DNA from: Parapedobacter sp042666505
GTDB lineage: Bacteria > Bacteroidota > Bacteroidia > Sphingobacteriales > Sphingobacteriaceae
Length of the DNA: 64,000 nucleotides
Assembly (NCBI RefSeq): GCF_042666505.1
Contig: NZ_JBHTDN010000009.1
Coordinates: 62,001-126,000, forward strand
Direction of reading: 5' to 3'
The translations under genes and the position numbers were made by a program. Below are positions 51,824 through 60,760 of this stretch, one piece after another. How positions within the stretch are numbered: position 1 is the first letter of the stretch; each line of letters starts with the position of its first letter. The notes beneath the pieces were generated by a model. It ran no database searches and was not told the DNA's origin. It saw nothing but the letters and a program-made list of their open reading frames with translations.

Positions 51824-54800
51824 GTTACACATCAATTTCTTCAGTATGAAGTCTGTACGATTGATCGGGATAGTTATCGGGTTACTGGCCACCGTGGGTG
51901 CCTACGGGCAGGCCAACGTAACCGTGGCGGGGAATGTCGTCGATGAAAACCGCCAGCCGTTTGCCGGCGTCACCGTGTTCGTGGGACGCCCGTTGCGCGC
52001 CTTGGGTACCACCGACGAAAACGGGAACTTCCGCTTTTCGGTTCCCCCCGGCTCTACATTGGTGTTCCGGATTATCGGCTATCAGGAGCAGTCGCGAAAG
52101 GTCGGCGCCGACCGCGAGAGCCTCCGCATCCAGCTGGCGCCGGACGCAAATGCGCTGGAAGAGGTGGTGATCCGCGGCTACCAGAAGCGTTCCAAAGAGT
52201 TAAGCACAGGTTCGTCGTTCGCCATCAGCGGCGAGCAGGTGCAGGACATTCCCGTCGCCAATGTGGAGCAGCTCCTCCAGGGCCGGGTGCCGGGTATGAA
52301 CATCCAGTTAAACACCGGCGCTCCCGGCTTCCGGGGCTCTACCCAGATACGGGGCCTTTCGACCATCTCCATGACGGGCAGTGGCAACCAGTCGTTTCTG
52401 CAGCCCACCTCACCGCTCTATGTCATCGACGGGGTACCGATGGACGCTGACCGCGCCACGGAGTACGGGTTCCAGCAACAAGGACCCGGTATCAGTCCGC
52501 TCTCCCTCATCCCGCAGGAAGACATCGCCAGCATTGAAATCCTGAAAGACGCCCAGGCGACGTCGCTGTACGGCTCCATGGCCGCCTACGGGGTGATCAT
52601 CATCACCACCAAACGGGGCAACTCACCCATCCCCCGCGTGCGGTACACCCACAATTCCTTCGTAAAAACACCGCCCAAGCTGCGCGAAACCTTGGGCGGG
52701 AACCTGGAGCGGCAGCTCAAACTGAGGCAGATCTATGAAAATGCGCAGGACTTTTGGGATTTGTGGCTCGTGTCTCAATCGGGAATGCTCTCCGACAGCC
52801 TCAACGCGTACTGGAACAACTCGACCAACTGGCAGGATTACTACTACCGCACCATCTACAACCAGAGCCATAACCTGGCGATCGACGGCGGTGATCAGCT
52901 GTTCAACTACAAGGCCAACCTGGGTTATTTTTCCGATCAGGGCATCATCCGCAATACGGGCTTCCAGCGCTATAACGCCAACCTGCGCATGGAATACCAG
53001 CCCGCCGACCGCCGCTTTCAGATTATCGGCTCGGTAACCGGCCAACTGGGGCAGCAGAGCGTGGGCGACGGCATCGGGATGCTGCAGACCGGGATTGCCG
53101 AAAACGGGTTGTCCTCCACCCTGCTTCCGCCTCCATCCTTCTACCAGGCCGGTGGCAGCCACGCCTCCGCGTTGAACACCGACAACGACAACGCGACCCG
53201 GTTGATCCGGTCGAACCTGGAGGCCAGCTACGAATTCATCCAGGGGCTCCGCGCCAGCACGAATGTCAGCTATGAATTCGAGTCGAAAACCGAAGACACC
53301 TTCACGCCCGCCGTTGCCAACAACCAGTTTGCGCGGGTCTATTCGTACAACGGCCGGACGACGCAGCTCTACAACCGGAACAGTCTCAACTATTCACGGA
53401 CCTTCGGCGAGCGGCACAACCTGTTCGTCAATTTCTTCAACGAGTTCCGCATCGCGGGCCGTCAGAGCTCCGTTACGCGGCAGGAACGCAGTCCGAACGA
53501 CCAATTACAGGGGCCGATCGGCTTTGACGGGTACTTTTCCCGCGGCGGCGGATTGCTGGATGACTATGCCGATGAGCGGGCCGCATCTTTTGCGTTTGCC
53601 GCTTCTTACGACTTTGACAAACGGTACGTCCTCGATCTCTCCTACCGTTTGGACGGCTCCTCGGCCAACGGGTTCGAGAACCTGTACGCTCGCAATCCGG
53701 CCATCGGATTCCGCTGGAATTTTGACAAAGAGCCCTTTCTAGCCGGCCTCGATTGGCTGGACTACGGGGCACTGCGCTTAAGCTGGGGAGTTAACATCAT
53801 CCCCACCGGCACGCTGGAGCGGATCTACGGAAAATTCAACATCACCGGCAACTACAACGGGCAGCAGGGTATCGGTCTCGATTTCGACCAGATTCCCAAC
53901 CCGAACCTGATGCCCAAGACCAATACGCAATACAACCTGGGGTTCGATTTCTCCCTTTTCAACAACCGTCTGGAAGTGATCTACGACACTTATTACAAGA
54001 AAGTTGAAAACGAGCTGTTCGAACAACCCCTTTCCAACATCACCGGATTCAACAAATTGTTCAGCAACGGTGCCGGCATCGTGAACTACGGCCATGAGCT
54101 GTTCCTGATGATCCGGCCGCTGCCGATCAACAGCGATTTCAGTCTGTCGTTCTCCGTCAACGGCGCCATCAACCACGACGTGCTGCTCAGCTTGCCGGAC
54201 GGCTTCGATGGGCAATTTATCCGCTGGGAATTCGACGCGAACCAGCACTTGCAGCACGTCATTCTCCGCGTGGGCGGCGCGTCGCTGGCCAACTACCTAC
54301 GTATCAACGACGGCGTGTACTCGACCGATCAGGACGTGCCGGTAGATCCGGTTACGGGGCTCCGGTACCAAACCAACGGCCAGTTTTTCCAGGGCGGGGA
54401 TCCCATTCTGCGCGATCTGAACGGCGACTACATCCTCGACGGCTACGACTACCGCCGAACCGGCAATTCGCAGCCGATTTTCACGGGTGGTTTATCGGCG
54501 ATGCTTACCTACAAAAACTTCGGACTTAACATCAACGGATCATTTACCGGAAAACGGACGATCCTGAACAATGCATTGGCCCAGCGGATGGGACTGATGC
54601 GGGACCCTTTTGCTAATAACGCGGTGGTACCGCTGGACGACATCAACATGTGGCAGCAGCCGGGCGACAGGGCCCAATATCCCTATGCCTACGACTACCG
54701 TCGCTTCGGCACCATCCTGCCCTTCCGGTTCGACCAGACACTCTGGGCGGAGGACGGCACCTATTTCAAAATCAACAGCCTGGTGCTGTCCTATATGTTT

Positions 54801-54986
54801 GAGCGCGATTTCATCCAGCGCTTTGGGATCGATAACCTGCGGGTCTACCTGTCCGGCGAAAACCTCCATACATTTTCCCGCTATTCAGGCCCCAACCCCG
54901 AAAACGTGACCACCATGGGTCGCGATGTCTCGGAAGGCTATCCCGTACCGCGCACCTACAACATCGGTTTTAATCTTGGATTTTAA
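51816..54986 (+). CDS. SusC/RagA-family TonB-dependent transporter (second of cluster)
   Basis: 1056 aa from the ATG at 51816 (a later ATG at 51846, MKSVRLIGIVIGLLATVGAYGQ, gives a cleaner signal peptide). Carboxypeptidase-regulatory-like domain (VAGNVVDENRQPFAGVTVFVGR, about 35-110), TonB box-like EEVVIRGYQKRSKELSTG, plug domain (PLYVIDGVPMD, IASIEILKDAQATSLYGSMAAYGVIIITTK) and barrel ending GFNLGF. No STN domain. It is more similar in layout to standard SusC than the short one upstream. It overlaps the preceding DUF5007-like gene by 8 nt. Confidence 0.94.
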   Translation: MNKLHINFFSMKSVRLIGIVIGLLATVGAYGQANVTVAGNVVDENRQPFAGVTVFVGRPLRALGTTDENGNFRFSVPPGSTLVFRIIGYQEQSRKVGADRESLRIQLAPDANALEEVVIRGYQKRSKELSTGSSFAISGEQVQDIPVANVEQLLQGRVPGMNIQLNTGAPGFRGSTQIRGLSTISMTGSGNQSFLQPTSPLYVIDGVPMDADRATEYGFQQQGPGISPLSLIPQEDIASIEILKDAQATSLYGSMAAYGVIIITTKRGNSPIPRVRYTHNSFVKTPPKLRETLGGNLERQLKLRQIYENAQDFWDLWLVSQSGMLSDSLNAYWNNSTNWQDYYYRTIYNQSHNLAIDGGDQLFNYKANLGYFSDQGIIRNTGFQRYNANLRMEYQPADRRFQIIGSVTGQLGQQSVGDGIGMLQTGIAENGLSSTLLPPPSFYQAGGSHASALNTDNDNATRLIRSNLEASYEFIQGLRASTNVSYEFESKTEDTFTPAVANNQFARVYSYNGRTTQLYNRNSLNYSRTFGERHNLFVNFFNEFRIAGRQSSVTRQERSPNDQLQGPIGFDGYFSRGGGLLDDYADERAASFAFAASYDFDKRYVLDLSYRLDGSSANGFENLYARNPAIGFRWNFDKEPFLAGLDWLDYGALRLSWGVNIIPTGTLERIYGKFNITGNYNGQQGIGLDFDQIPNPNLMPKTNTQYNLGFDFSLFNNRLEVIYDTYYKKVENELFEQPLSNITGFNKLFSNGAGIVNYGHELFLMIRPLPINSDFSLSFSVNGAINHDVLLSLPDGFDGQFIRWEFDANQHLQHVILRVGGASLANYLRINDGVYSTDQDVPVDPVTGLRYQTNGQFFQGGDPILRDLNGDYILDGYDYRRTGNSQPIFTGGLSAMLTYKNFGLNINGSFTGKRTILNNALAQRMGLMRDPFANNAVVPLDDINMWQQPGDRAQYPYAYDYRRFGTILPFRFDQTLWAEDGTYFKINSLVLSYMFERDFIQRFGIDNLRVYLSGENLHTFSRYSGPNPENVTTMGRDVSEGYPVPRTYNIGFNLGF

Positions 54987-54999
54987 CGAGCAGGAGATC

Positions 55000-56514
55000 A
55001 TGAAAAAAAGAATAGCTATTTTGGTCCTATTATTCGCCTCGTATTCGTGCAAAGAATTCCTGACGGTAGAACCCCTGGACCGCCTCACGGGCAATAACTT
55101 CTACCAATCGGTAGCCGATGTGGAAACCAACATTGCCAACATGTACAGCATGTTCTTCGATAAACTCAATGAAGGCTGGATCATCGGCGGGATCGGCGAA
55201 GTACGTTCGGGCGAAGTCTTTGCCTCGCCCAATGGCAACAGTTACTCCTCCCGACGCGTGGTGGAAGTGCTGGGACGGAATGACCTGCTCACCGCCATGG
55301 ATCCCACGCAACCCTGGGAGTGGTATCACTACGAACGGGTTACGAACTGGACGCGGTACTACCAGGTAATCCAGACCGCCAACATCCTCATCGACAAGCT
55401 CAACGAAGGCATCCCCGGCCTGAGCGACACCGAAAAAAAGCGGTACCTGGCGGAGGCCACGTTTATCCGGTGTTTTACGTACTTCTGGATGGTCCGCCTG
55501 TATGGCGATGTCGTATACTACACCGAACCCTATCAGGAAGAGGCGTTGCCGCGGGAGCCGATGGTTTCAGTGATGAACAAATGCCTGGACGACCTGCGCC
55601 CGCATAAGGACAACATCCCCTGGACGTATTCAGATCCTGCCCTGAAAGGTGCGCGTGCCTCGCGTGGCAGTATCATTGCCCTGCTCATGCACATGAACAT
55701 GTGGAACGCCGGCTTTGACCGCAACAACCGGCAGCGCTATTACGAGGAGGCAGCCGCCCTGGGTACGGAGCTGATTGAAAGCAATGCCTACCGCCTCTAT
55801 CCCCTTACGGAAGAAGGATGGGCTACCGTGATGAAGGGCCGTTCGGACGAAAGCCTCTTCGAGTTTTACCGAAGCATTAACTACCAGGATGAAAACGTAC
55901 CGTTGTCACCTTTTGGCGATCATTTCCTGCGGTGGCCCTATAAATTCCCACGCTACAATAACCAGATCAGCCATTGCTATTTCATCGACACCTACATGGC
56001 CAAGCTGTACCCTGCAGGGGTAGCCGATAAGCGGCGCGATTTCTGGTTTACCGACATGCTCTCCAACAGCGGGCAGTTCACCGCCGTGAAATTCGGATTT
56101 AACGTATACGCGTCGGGCAACGAAGACCGCAATCCGGACAATACCTTTATGATTTTCCGCTATGCCGATGCCATCCTGCTGCATGCGGAAGCGTTGGCCG
56201 AATTATCCCGCGATACCGAGGCCATTGCGTCACTCAACCTGATCCGCGACCGTGCGGAAGCGACGCCCTATACGGGTACCGGCGGCGCGATGTTGAAGGA
56301 TTTTATCTTCTGGGAGCGGTGCCGAGAATTATTCGGCGAGGGGCATAGGTATTTTGATTTGGTGCGCACGCAGCGCATCATGAACCCCACATTTGCCCGC
56401 AATCCGCTGAACTCCGACCAATACAACCGCCGGGCGTGGACCTGGCCGATTGATCCGGTGGCACGGGCCAACAATCCGCGGATTGTGTTGAATGAATATT
56501 GGTTAAGTAGGTAA
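55000..56514 (+). CDS. SusD/RagB-family outer-membrane lipoprotein (second of cluster)
   Basis: 504 aa from the ATG at 55000. Lipobox ASYSCKEF (Cys near 17). SusD hallmarks: RYYQVIQTANILIDKLNE, EATFIRCFTYFWMVRLYGDVVYY, and a C-terminal FWERCRELFGEGHRYFDLVRTQRI. It follows its susC by 13 nt. Its stop codon shares one base with the start of the next fasciclin gene (TAATG), again a sign of coupled translation. Ligand unknown. Confidence 0.93.
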   Translation: MKKRIAILVLLFASYSCKEFLTVEPLDRLTGNNFYQSVADVETNIANMYSMFFDKLNEGWIIGGIGEVRSGEVFASPNGNSYSSRRVVEVLGRNDLLTAMDPTQPWEWYHYERVTNWTRYYQVIQTANILIDKLNEGIPGLSDTEKKRYLAEATFIRCFTYFWMVRLYGDVVYYTEPYQEEALPREPMVSVMNKCLDDLRPHKDNIPWTYSDPALKGARASRGSIIALLMHMNMWNAGFDRNNRQRYYEEAAALGTELIESNAYRLYPLTEEGWATVMKGRSDESLFEFYRSINYQDENVPLSPFGDHFLRWPYKFPRYNNQISHCYFIDTYMAKLYPAGVADKRRDFWFTDMLSNSGQFTAVKFGFNVYASGNEDRNPDNTFMIFRYADAILLHAEALAELSRDTEAIASLNLIRDRAEATPYTGTGGAMLKDFIFWERCRELFGEGHRYFDLVRTQRIMNPTFARNPLNSDQYNRRAWTWPIDPVARANNPRIVLNEYWLSR

Positions 56515-57341
56515 TGTTACGAATTATGGAGCGATCAATAACGATGAATACGCGTAAACGGACCTGTATAAACACGGTTTGGACGGCCGCCTTGGCGATG
56601 CTGGTGGCCCCCTTCTTCTTTTCTTCCTGCAAACAGGATGAGTATTACACCGACGGCGGAAAGGCTAACCCGTATTTCGACGGAACCCTAATGGGCTACC
56701 TGGACTCGCGTCCCATCGAGCTGGACTCGGTGGCGGCCGTCGTCCGGCTAGCGGGCCTGGAAGAGGTCTTGAACACCGAAGAACTGACCTTCTTCGCCCC
56801 TAAAGACGAAGAGATCCGGCGGCTGATCGGACAGGTGGGCTATGAAGGTGAGGATTTCTTTTTGACGAATGGTGCAAACCAGCAACTTTACGACCTCGGA
56901 CTGGACACCATCCAGACCCTGGCCGACATTGATTCCGTGATCTGGCGGAAATACCTGGAGCGGTACCTGTTCCACGGCAAAAAGCTATTGATGGACTATC
57001 CACAGATTGACTTCGATATTCTGAGTACCTTCGGCGGCGAAAATTACTTGGCCTATAACAACACGATCAGCAACATCGGCGTGGTGTTCAACGATGCCGT
57101 CACCGATGCAGGGAAACCAACGGAGACCCGCCTGAAATACATGGGTTACCGGCAATTGCACATTTCGTACATCCCGAATATTTCGGACCCCGACCCGGGG
57201 CGATGGATCACCCATCCGGTTTCCTCCTCAGATATTCAACCCCACAACGGCGTGGTGCACGTACTGGATTTCAATCGGGGTGGAGGCTTTGGTTTCAACC
57301 GGCAGGAAGTAATCCAGGACATTATTCAAAGTAAACGATAA
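56514..57341 (+). CDS. Fasciclin-domain lipoprotein
   Basis: 275 aa. The ATG at 56514 overlaps the SusD stop; ATGs at 56526 and 56544 are alternatives, the last leaving a good lipoprotein signal (VAPFFFSSCKQ). The mature region begins like its paralogue at 49610 (NPYFDGTLMGYLDSRPIELDSVAAVVRLAGLEEVL) and ends with HNGVVHVLDF, the second conserved fasciclin box. Unlike the 49610 protein it lacks a discoidin domain. Fasciclin domains mediate adhesion or ligand presentation; here the protein presumably sits with the second SusCD pair. Confidence 0.82.
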   Translation: MLRIMERSITMNTRKRTCINTVWTAALAMLVAPFFFSSCKQDEYYTDGGKANPYFDGTLMGYLDSRPIELDSVAAVVRLAGLEEVLNTEELTFFAPKDEEIRRLIGQVGYEGEDFFLTNGANQQLYDLGLDTIQTLADIDSVIWRKYLERYLFHGKKLLMDYPQIDFDILSTFGGENYLAYNNTISNIGVVFNDAVTDAGKPTETRLKYMGYRQLHISYIPNISDPDPGRWITHPVSSSDIQPHNGVVHVLDFNRGGGFGFNRQEVIQDIIQSKR

Positions 57342-57351
57342 GAGCGGTTCT

Positions 57352-58968
57352 ATGACAAATTCATTCAAAATAGCGTGTTTATTCAGCTTGGCCGGATTGG
57401 GTCTGTTGACCTGCTCCGAAAAAGTAACGGATCCGGAAGCACCGTACGGTCCCGGCAAGGAGCCCTTGGGCATCCTCATCAACCGCAGCCAGACACCGAC
57501 ACCCGCCAACGGCCTACCTGGCACGGAGGTAACCATCAACGCCACGGGCTTGGTTCCCTTTAGCGAGCAACTGGTGTTCCGGTTCAATGGAGAAATGGCG
57601 GAAGTAACCGAAGTAACCGAAGAACATATCAAAGTAGTCGTACCCGATTTTGCCAGCACCGGCGTAACCTCCATTTCGGTCGGCGACGTCGTCGTCTTCG
57701 GGCCGCAGTTTGAGGTCACCGGCAAAATCAACCCCGATCCAAGTTTCAACGTCACACAGGGCACGGACGGTCCCGTGCTGCGGGTGATCCAAACAAACGA
57801 CGATCGGATGTTGGTGGTAGGTGGGTTCACCGACTATAACAACAAGGGCATTGTCCGTCCCATTAACCGGATCGCCCGGGCCTTTGCCGACGGAACCTAC
57901 GATGCCAGCCTCCGGTCGGGCGGCGGCGCCAACGGTGCGATCGCCGACATCATCCGTTTCGGCAATGGTTACCTGGTCGCCGGATTTTTCAGCGGCTACA
58001 GCCAGCGCAGTGCAGACATCAGCAACCTGACCCGCATTCACGAGAATGGTACCATCGATACCATGGGCGTACACCCCTTCCGCCGCCCTGACCAACAGGA
58101 TACCATCAAGTATTATCCAAGTTTCAACGGAGGATTCGATGGCTTTGTGGGTAAACTGTACGAACAAGGCGGCAAGGTATTGGCAACCGGCAGCTTCCGT
58201 TACTACATCAGCCGTCGGTACGACCAACCGAACCGGCTCGAGACACGGGATAGCGTGATTCTGGACAGTATCGAAATCCGCCAAATCGCCCGGCTGAACG
58301 CCGACGGCAGTCTCGACAAGACCTACCGATTCAACACAGCCACCGGAAAAGGAATGGAAGCCGGCAACGGCGCCGCCGCCACCGTCCTGCACGAGTCGGG
58401 CGGTCAGCAGGGCAAACTGTTGGTCTATGGCAACTTCACCCGCTTCGATGGCCAGGCCGCGGGCCGGATTGTACGGCTCAAAGCCGACGGAACCCTTGAC
58501 GAAACCTTCAACCCCGGCGGCACCGGCGCCGACCAACCGATTTCGAGCGCCCAGTACAACCCCGTTACGGGCAAATACCTGATTGCAGGCGAATTCCGCA
58601 ATTACAACGGACAGCCCGCGCGGCAGCTCGCCATGCTCAACGAGGACGGCACCCTTGATGAAGCCTTTGTTCCCCAGGCGTTCGAAGGCGGGAGCCCCGA
58701 ATTCATCAAGCAGCTGAGCGACGGAAAGATCATCGTTGCTGGCGACTTCCGTACCTACAACGGCATTGCACGCAACGGGTTTATGGTGCTCGACGAAAGC
58801 GGCGCACTGCTGGCCGGCTACAACGCTACCGGTCTGTTCAGTGGCGGAATCAGCGACATTATGGAAACCACCGCTGCCGACGGGCGCCGTGCCCTGCTGA
58901 TCTATGGCAGTATTGCGCTGTTTAACGGAGAGCCCGCAAACAATTTTATCCGGGTAACAATCGATTAA
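57352..58968 (+). CDS. IPT/TIG (DUF5008-like) lipoprotein with delta-60 beta-propeller repeats
   Basis: 538 aa. Lipoprotein signal LLTCSEKVT. An IPT/TIG-like sandwich covers about 45-125 (GLPGTEVTINATGL, FRFNGEMAEV). From about 135 to the end are repeats of roughly 50 residues with the delta-60 pattern: RMLVVGGFTDYNN, RLNADGSLDKTYRFN, KLLVYGNFTRFDG, RLKADGTLDETFN, KYLIAGEFRNYNG, MLNEDGTLDEAF, KIIVAGDFRTYNG. These fold as a propeller of the DUF5122 type. The expected role is surface display and binding; there are no catalytic residues. It is 10 nt after the fasciclin gene. Confidence 0.85.
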   Translation: MTNSFKIACLFSLAGLGLLTCSEKVTDPEAPYGPGKEPLGILINRSQTPTPANGLPGTEVTINATGLVPFSEQLVFRFNGEMAEVTEVTEEHIKVVVPDFASTGVTSISVGDVVVFGPQFEVTGKINPDPSFNVTQGTDGPVLRVIQTNDDRMLVVGGFTDYNNKGIVRPINRIARAFADGTYDASLRSGGGANGAIADIIRFGNGYLVAGFFSGYSQRSADISNLTRIHENGTIDTMGVHPFRRPDQQDTIKYYPSFNGGFDGFVGKLYEQGGKVLATGSFRYYISRRYDQPNRLETRDSVILDSIEIRQIARLNADGSLDKTYRFNTATGKGMEAGNGAAATVLHESGGQQGKLLVYGNFTRFDGQAAGRIVRLKADGTLDETFNPGGTGADQPISSAQYNPVTGKYLIAGEFRNYNGQPARQLAMLNEDGTLDEAFVPQAFEGGSPEFIKQLSDGKIIVAGDFRTYNGIARNGFMVLDESGALLAGYNATGLFSGGISDIMETTAADGRRALLIYGSIALFNGEPANNFIRVTID

Positions 58969-58979
58969 CTGTTTTACGC

Positions 58980-60713
58980 ATGAGAATACCACATCGCATT
59001 ATGACCTCGAATCCCTATATCTCAAAGACCTTCCGGTTGCTGTTGCCGACCGTGCTGGCGCTCACGGGCCTGTGGGCTTGCCGTGAGGAGTTTGCCCGTA
59101 AGATTCCAGATAACGCCTACACGGACAGCGTTGACGTTGCCTTCGGTACGCCGCGGGTATTGTATATCATTGCCGACGGCGCCCGGGGGAAATCGGTACA
59201 AGCGGCCGCCCCGCCGGTCATCAGTTCGTTGCTCCCCAACTCCATCTATTCATGGGAATCGCTTTCCGACGAAGAAACGGGCGACCAAAATGGCACGAAC
59301 TGGGCCGATATGCTCACCGGCGTGCAGAAAGCCAAACACGGCATCCAAGGGGATGACTTCGAAGACAACCACCTGGCAGACTTTCCGTTGCTGTTTGAAC
59401 GCATACAGGCGGCCAATCCCGAAAGTGACGTTCGGGTGTATACCTCCTCGCCCCTGTTCGCCGAGTACCTGACCGAGGGGACCGACGTGCATGAACTGCT
59501 GGACAATGACCAGGCAGTAAAGGACGCGGCAATCATGGCCCTGGGAACCGACACGGTCACGATGGTGACCGCCCATTTCACCGGTATTGACGAAGCAGGC
59601 AGCCAGTATGGGTATGACCTGTCCGTACCGCAATACCGCGATGCGATCCTGGCTTTTGACAGCTCGGTGGGCGAAATCCTCGATGCCGTGAAGAACCGGC
59701 CCAATTACGAAGCGGAAAACTGGCTGGTGGTCATCACGTCCAGCAAGGGAGGCGACTACCCGATTCCCGATGAGGAGAACGACAACACCATTTTCAGCAA
59801 CCCCGAAGTGAATACGTTTACGATATTCCATTCGCTGCGCTACCAACGGCGGATTGTTTCCAAACCCTTCCTGGGCATCCGGTTCCAGGGCGATTTCGTC
59901 CGCTTCCGGCAGCAGCTGCGGGGTGAAGTAACCGCTGGCGACAACGATATTTACAATTTGGATGACGATGCCTTTACCATCGAGCTGAAGGTGAAGAAAA
60001 ACCCCGGTCCGAACAACAACTACCGGTACAACTACCCCGCCCTGCTGAACAAGCGCGAACGGTGGACCTGGGATTTCGTGGGCTGGACCATTTTCCTGGA
60101 AGAAGATTTCTGGATGTTCAACGCCCGAGGCCTCGGCAATAACGTGGGTCAGACCCGGGGCGGCACATTGGCCAACGCGACGTGGAACAGCATCGCCGTG
60201 GTGGGCGTAATCCGCGATAACGAGCGGTTTGTCCGCACCTACACCAACGGGCAGTTCAACAACGAAGTGAACATCACGGGTTACGGCAGCATTACGAATA
60301 ACTTCCCGCTGATGCTTGGCGGGCAATCGGACAACGGCCAGGCCGACTGCTACATCAGCGATGTGCGGTTCTGGAAGGTAGCCTTGCCCGACGACGTCAT
60401 TTCGCAATATTCCTGCGAGATCGGCGTACCGGAAGACCACCCCTACTACGATTTCCTCGCCGGCCTGTGGCCGGTGGTCGGCTCGGAAGGCAACACCCTC
60501 GACGACATGGGACCCCTTGGCAGTCACATGACCCTTGGCGGGGCCGACATCACGCGCCAATACCAGTCTGACTTTGTCTGTGCACCCAGTTCGGCGGATC
60601 TCGGGGCACTGGTCCCGCGGAATGTGGACATACCGGCCCAGATCATCAGCTGGCTGAAAATACCGCGATTGGAAAGCTGGCAATTGGACGGCCGGGTGTG
60701 GCTGGATCAGTAA
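58980..60713 (+). CDS. Alkaline-phosphatase-fold lipoprotein with C-terminal LamG/DUF4983-like domain
   Basis: 577 aa. Lipobox TGLWAC (Cys34). Residues about 58-270 follow the type I phosphodiesterase/alkaline phosphatase fold: VLYIIADGARG (first metal Asp), TNWADMLTGV, FTGIDEAGSQYGYD and LVVITSSKGGDY. In active relatives the last two read DxxGHxxG and SDHG; the His and the Asp-His pair are replaced here, so metal binding and catalysis are doubtful. Residues about 310-480 are a LamG/concanavalin-like sandwich (FTIELKVK, WNSIAVVGVIRDNERFVRTYTNGQ, LMLGGQSDNGQADCYISDVRFWKVAL), followed by a DUF4983-like tail. It probably binds glycans or phosphoesters. Confidence 0.82.
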   Translation: MRIPHRIMTSNPYISKTFRLLLPTVLALTGLWACREEFARKIPDNAYTDSVDVAFGTPRVLYIIADGARGKSVQAAAPPVISSLLPNSIYSWESLSDEETGDQNGTNWADMLTGVQKAKHGIQGDDFEDNHLADFPLLFERIQAANPESDVRVYTSSPLFAEYLTEGTDVHELLDNDQAVKDAAIMALGTDTVTMVTAHFTGIDEAGSQYGYDLSVPQYRDAILAFDSSVGEILDAVKNRPNYEAENWLVVITSSKGGDYPIPDEENDNTIFSNPEVNTFTIFHSLRYQRRIVSKPFLGIRFQGDFVRFRQQLRGEVTAGDNDIYNLDDDAFTIELKVKKNPGPNNNYRYNYPALLNKRERWTWDFVGWTIFLEEDFWMFNARGLGNNVGQTRGGTLANATWNSIAVVGVIRDNERFVRTYTNGQFNNEVNITGYGSITNNFPLMLGGQSDNGQADCYISDVRFWKVALPDDVISQYSCEIGVPEDHPYYDFLAGLWPVVGSEGNTLDDMGPLGSHMTLGGADITRQYQSDFVCAPSSADLGALVPRNVDIPAQIISWLKIPRLESWQLDGRVWLDQ

Positions 60714-60760
60714 CCGGCAAAGCGATCGACTGTTAACGAAAATTTGCTATCCATTACGAT

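Noticed and set aside
57514..58992. Open frame of 492 codons antisense to the delta-60 lipoprotein gene
   Set aside because: The plus-strand protein has a signal peptide and repeated motifs; the antisense frame has none and is a by-product of codon bias in GC-rich DNA.
59250..60683. Open frame of 477 codons antisense to the phosphatase-fold gene
   Set aside because: No recognisable motif, and the plus-strand protein is clear.
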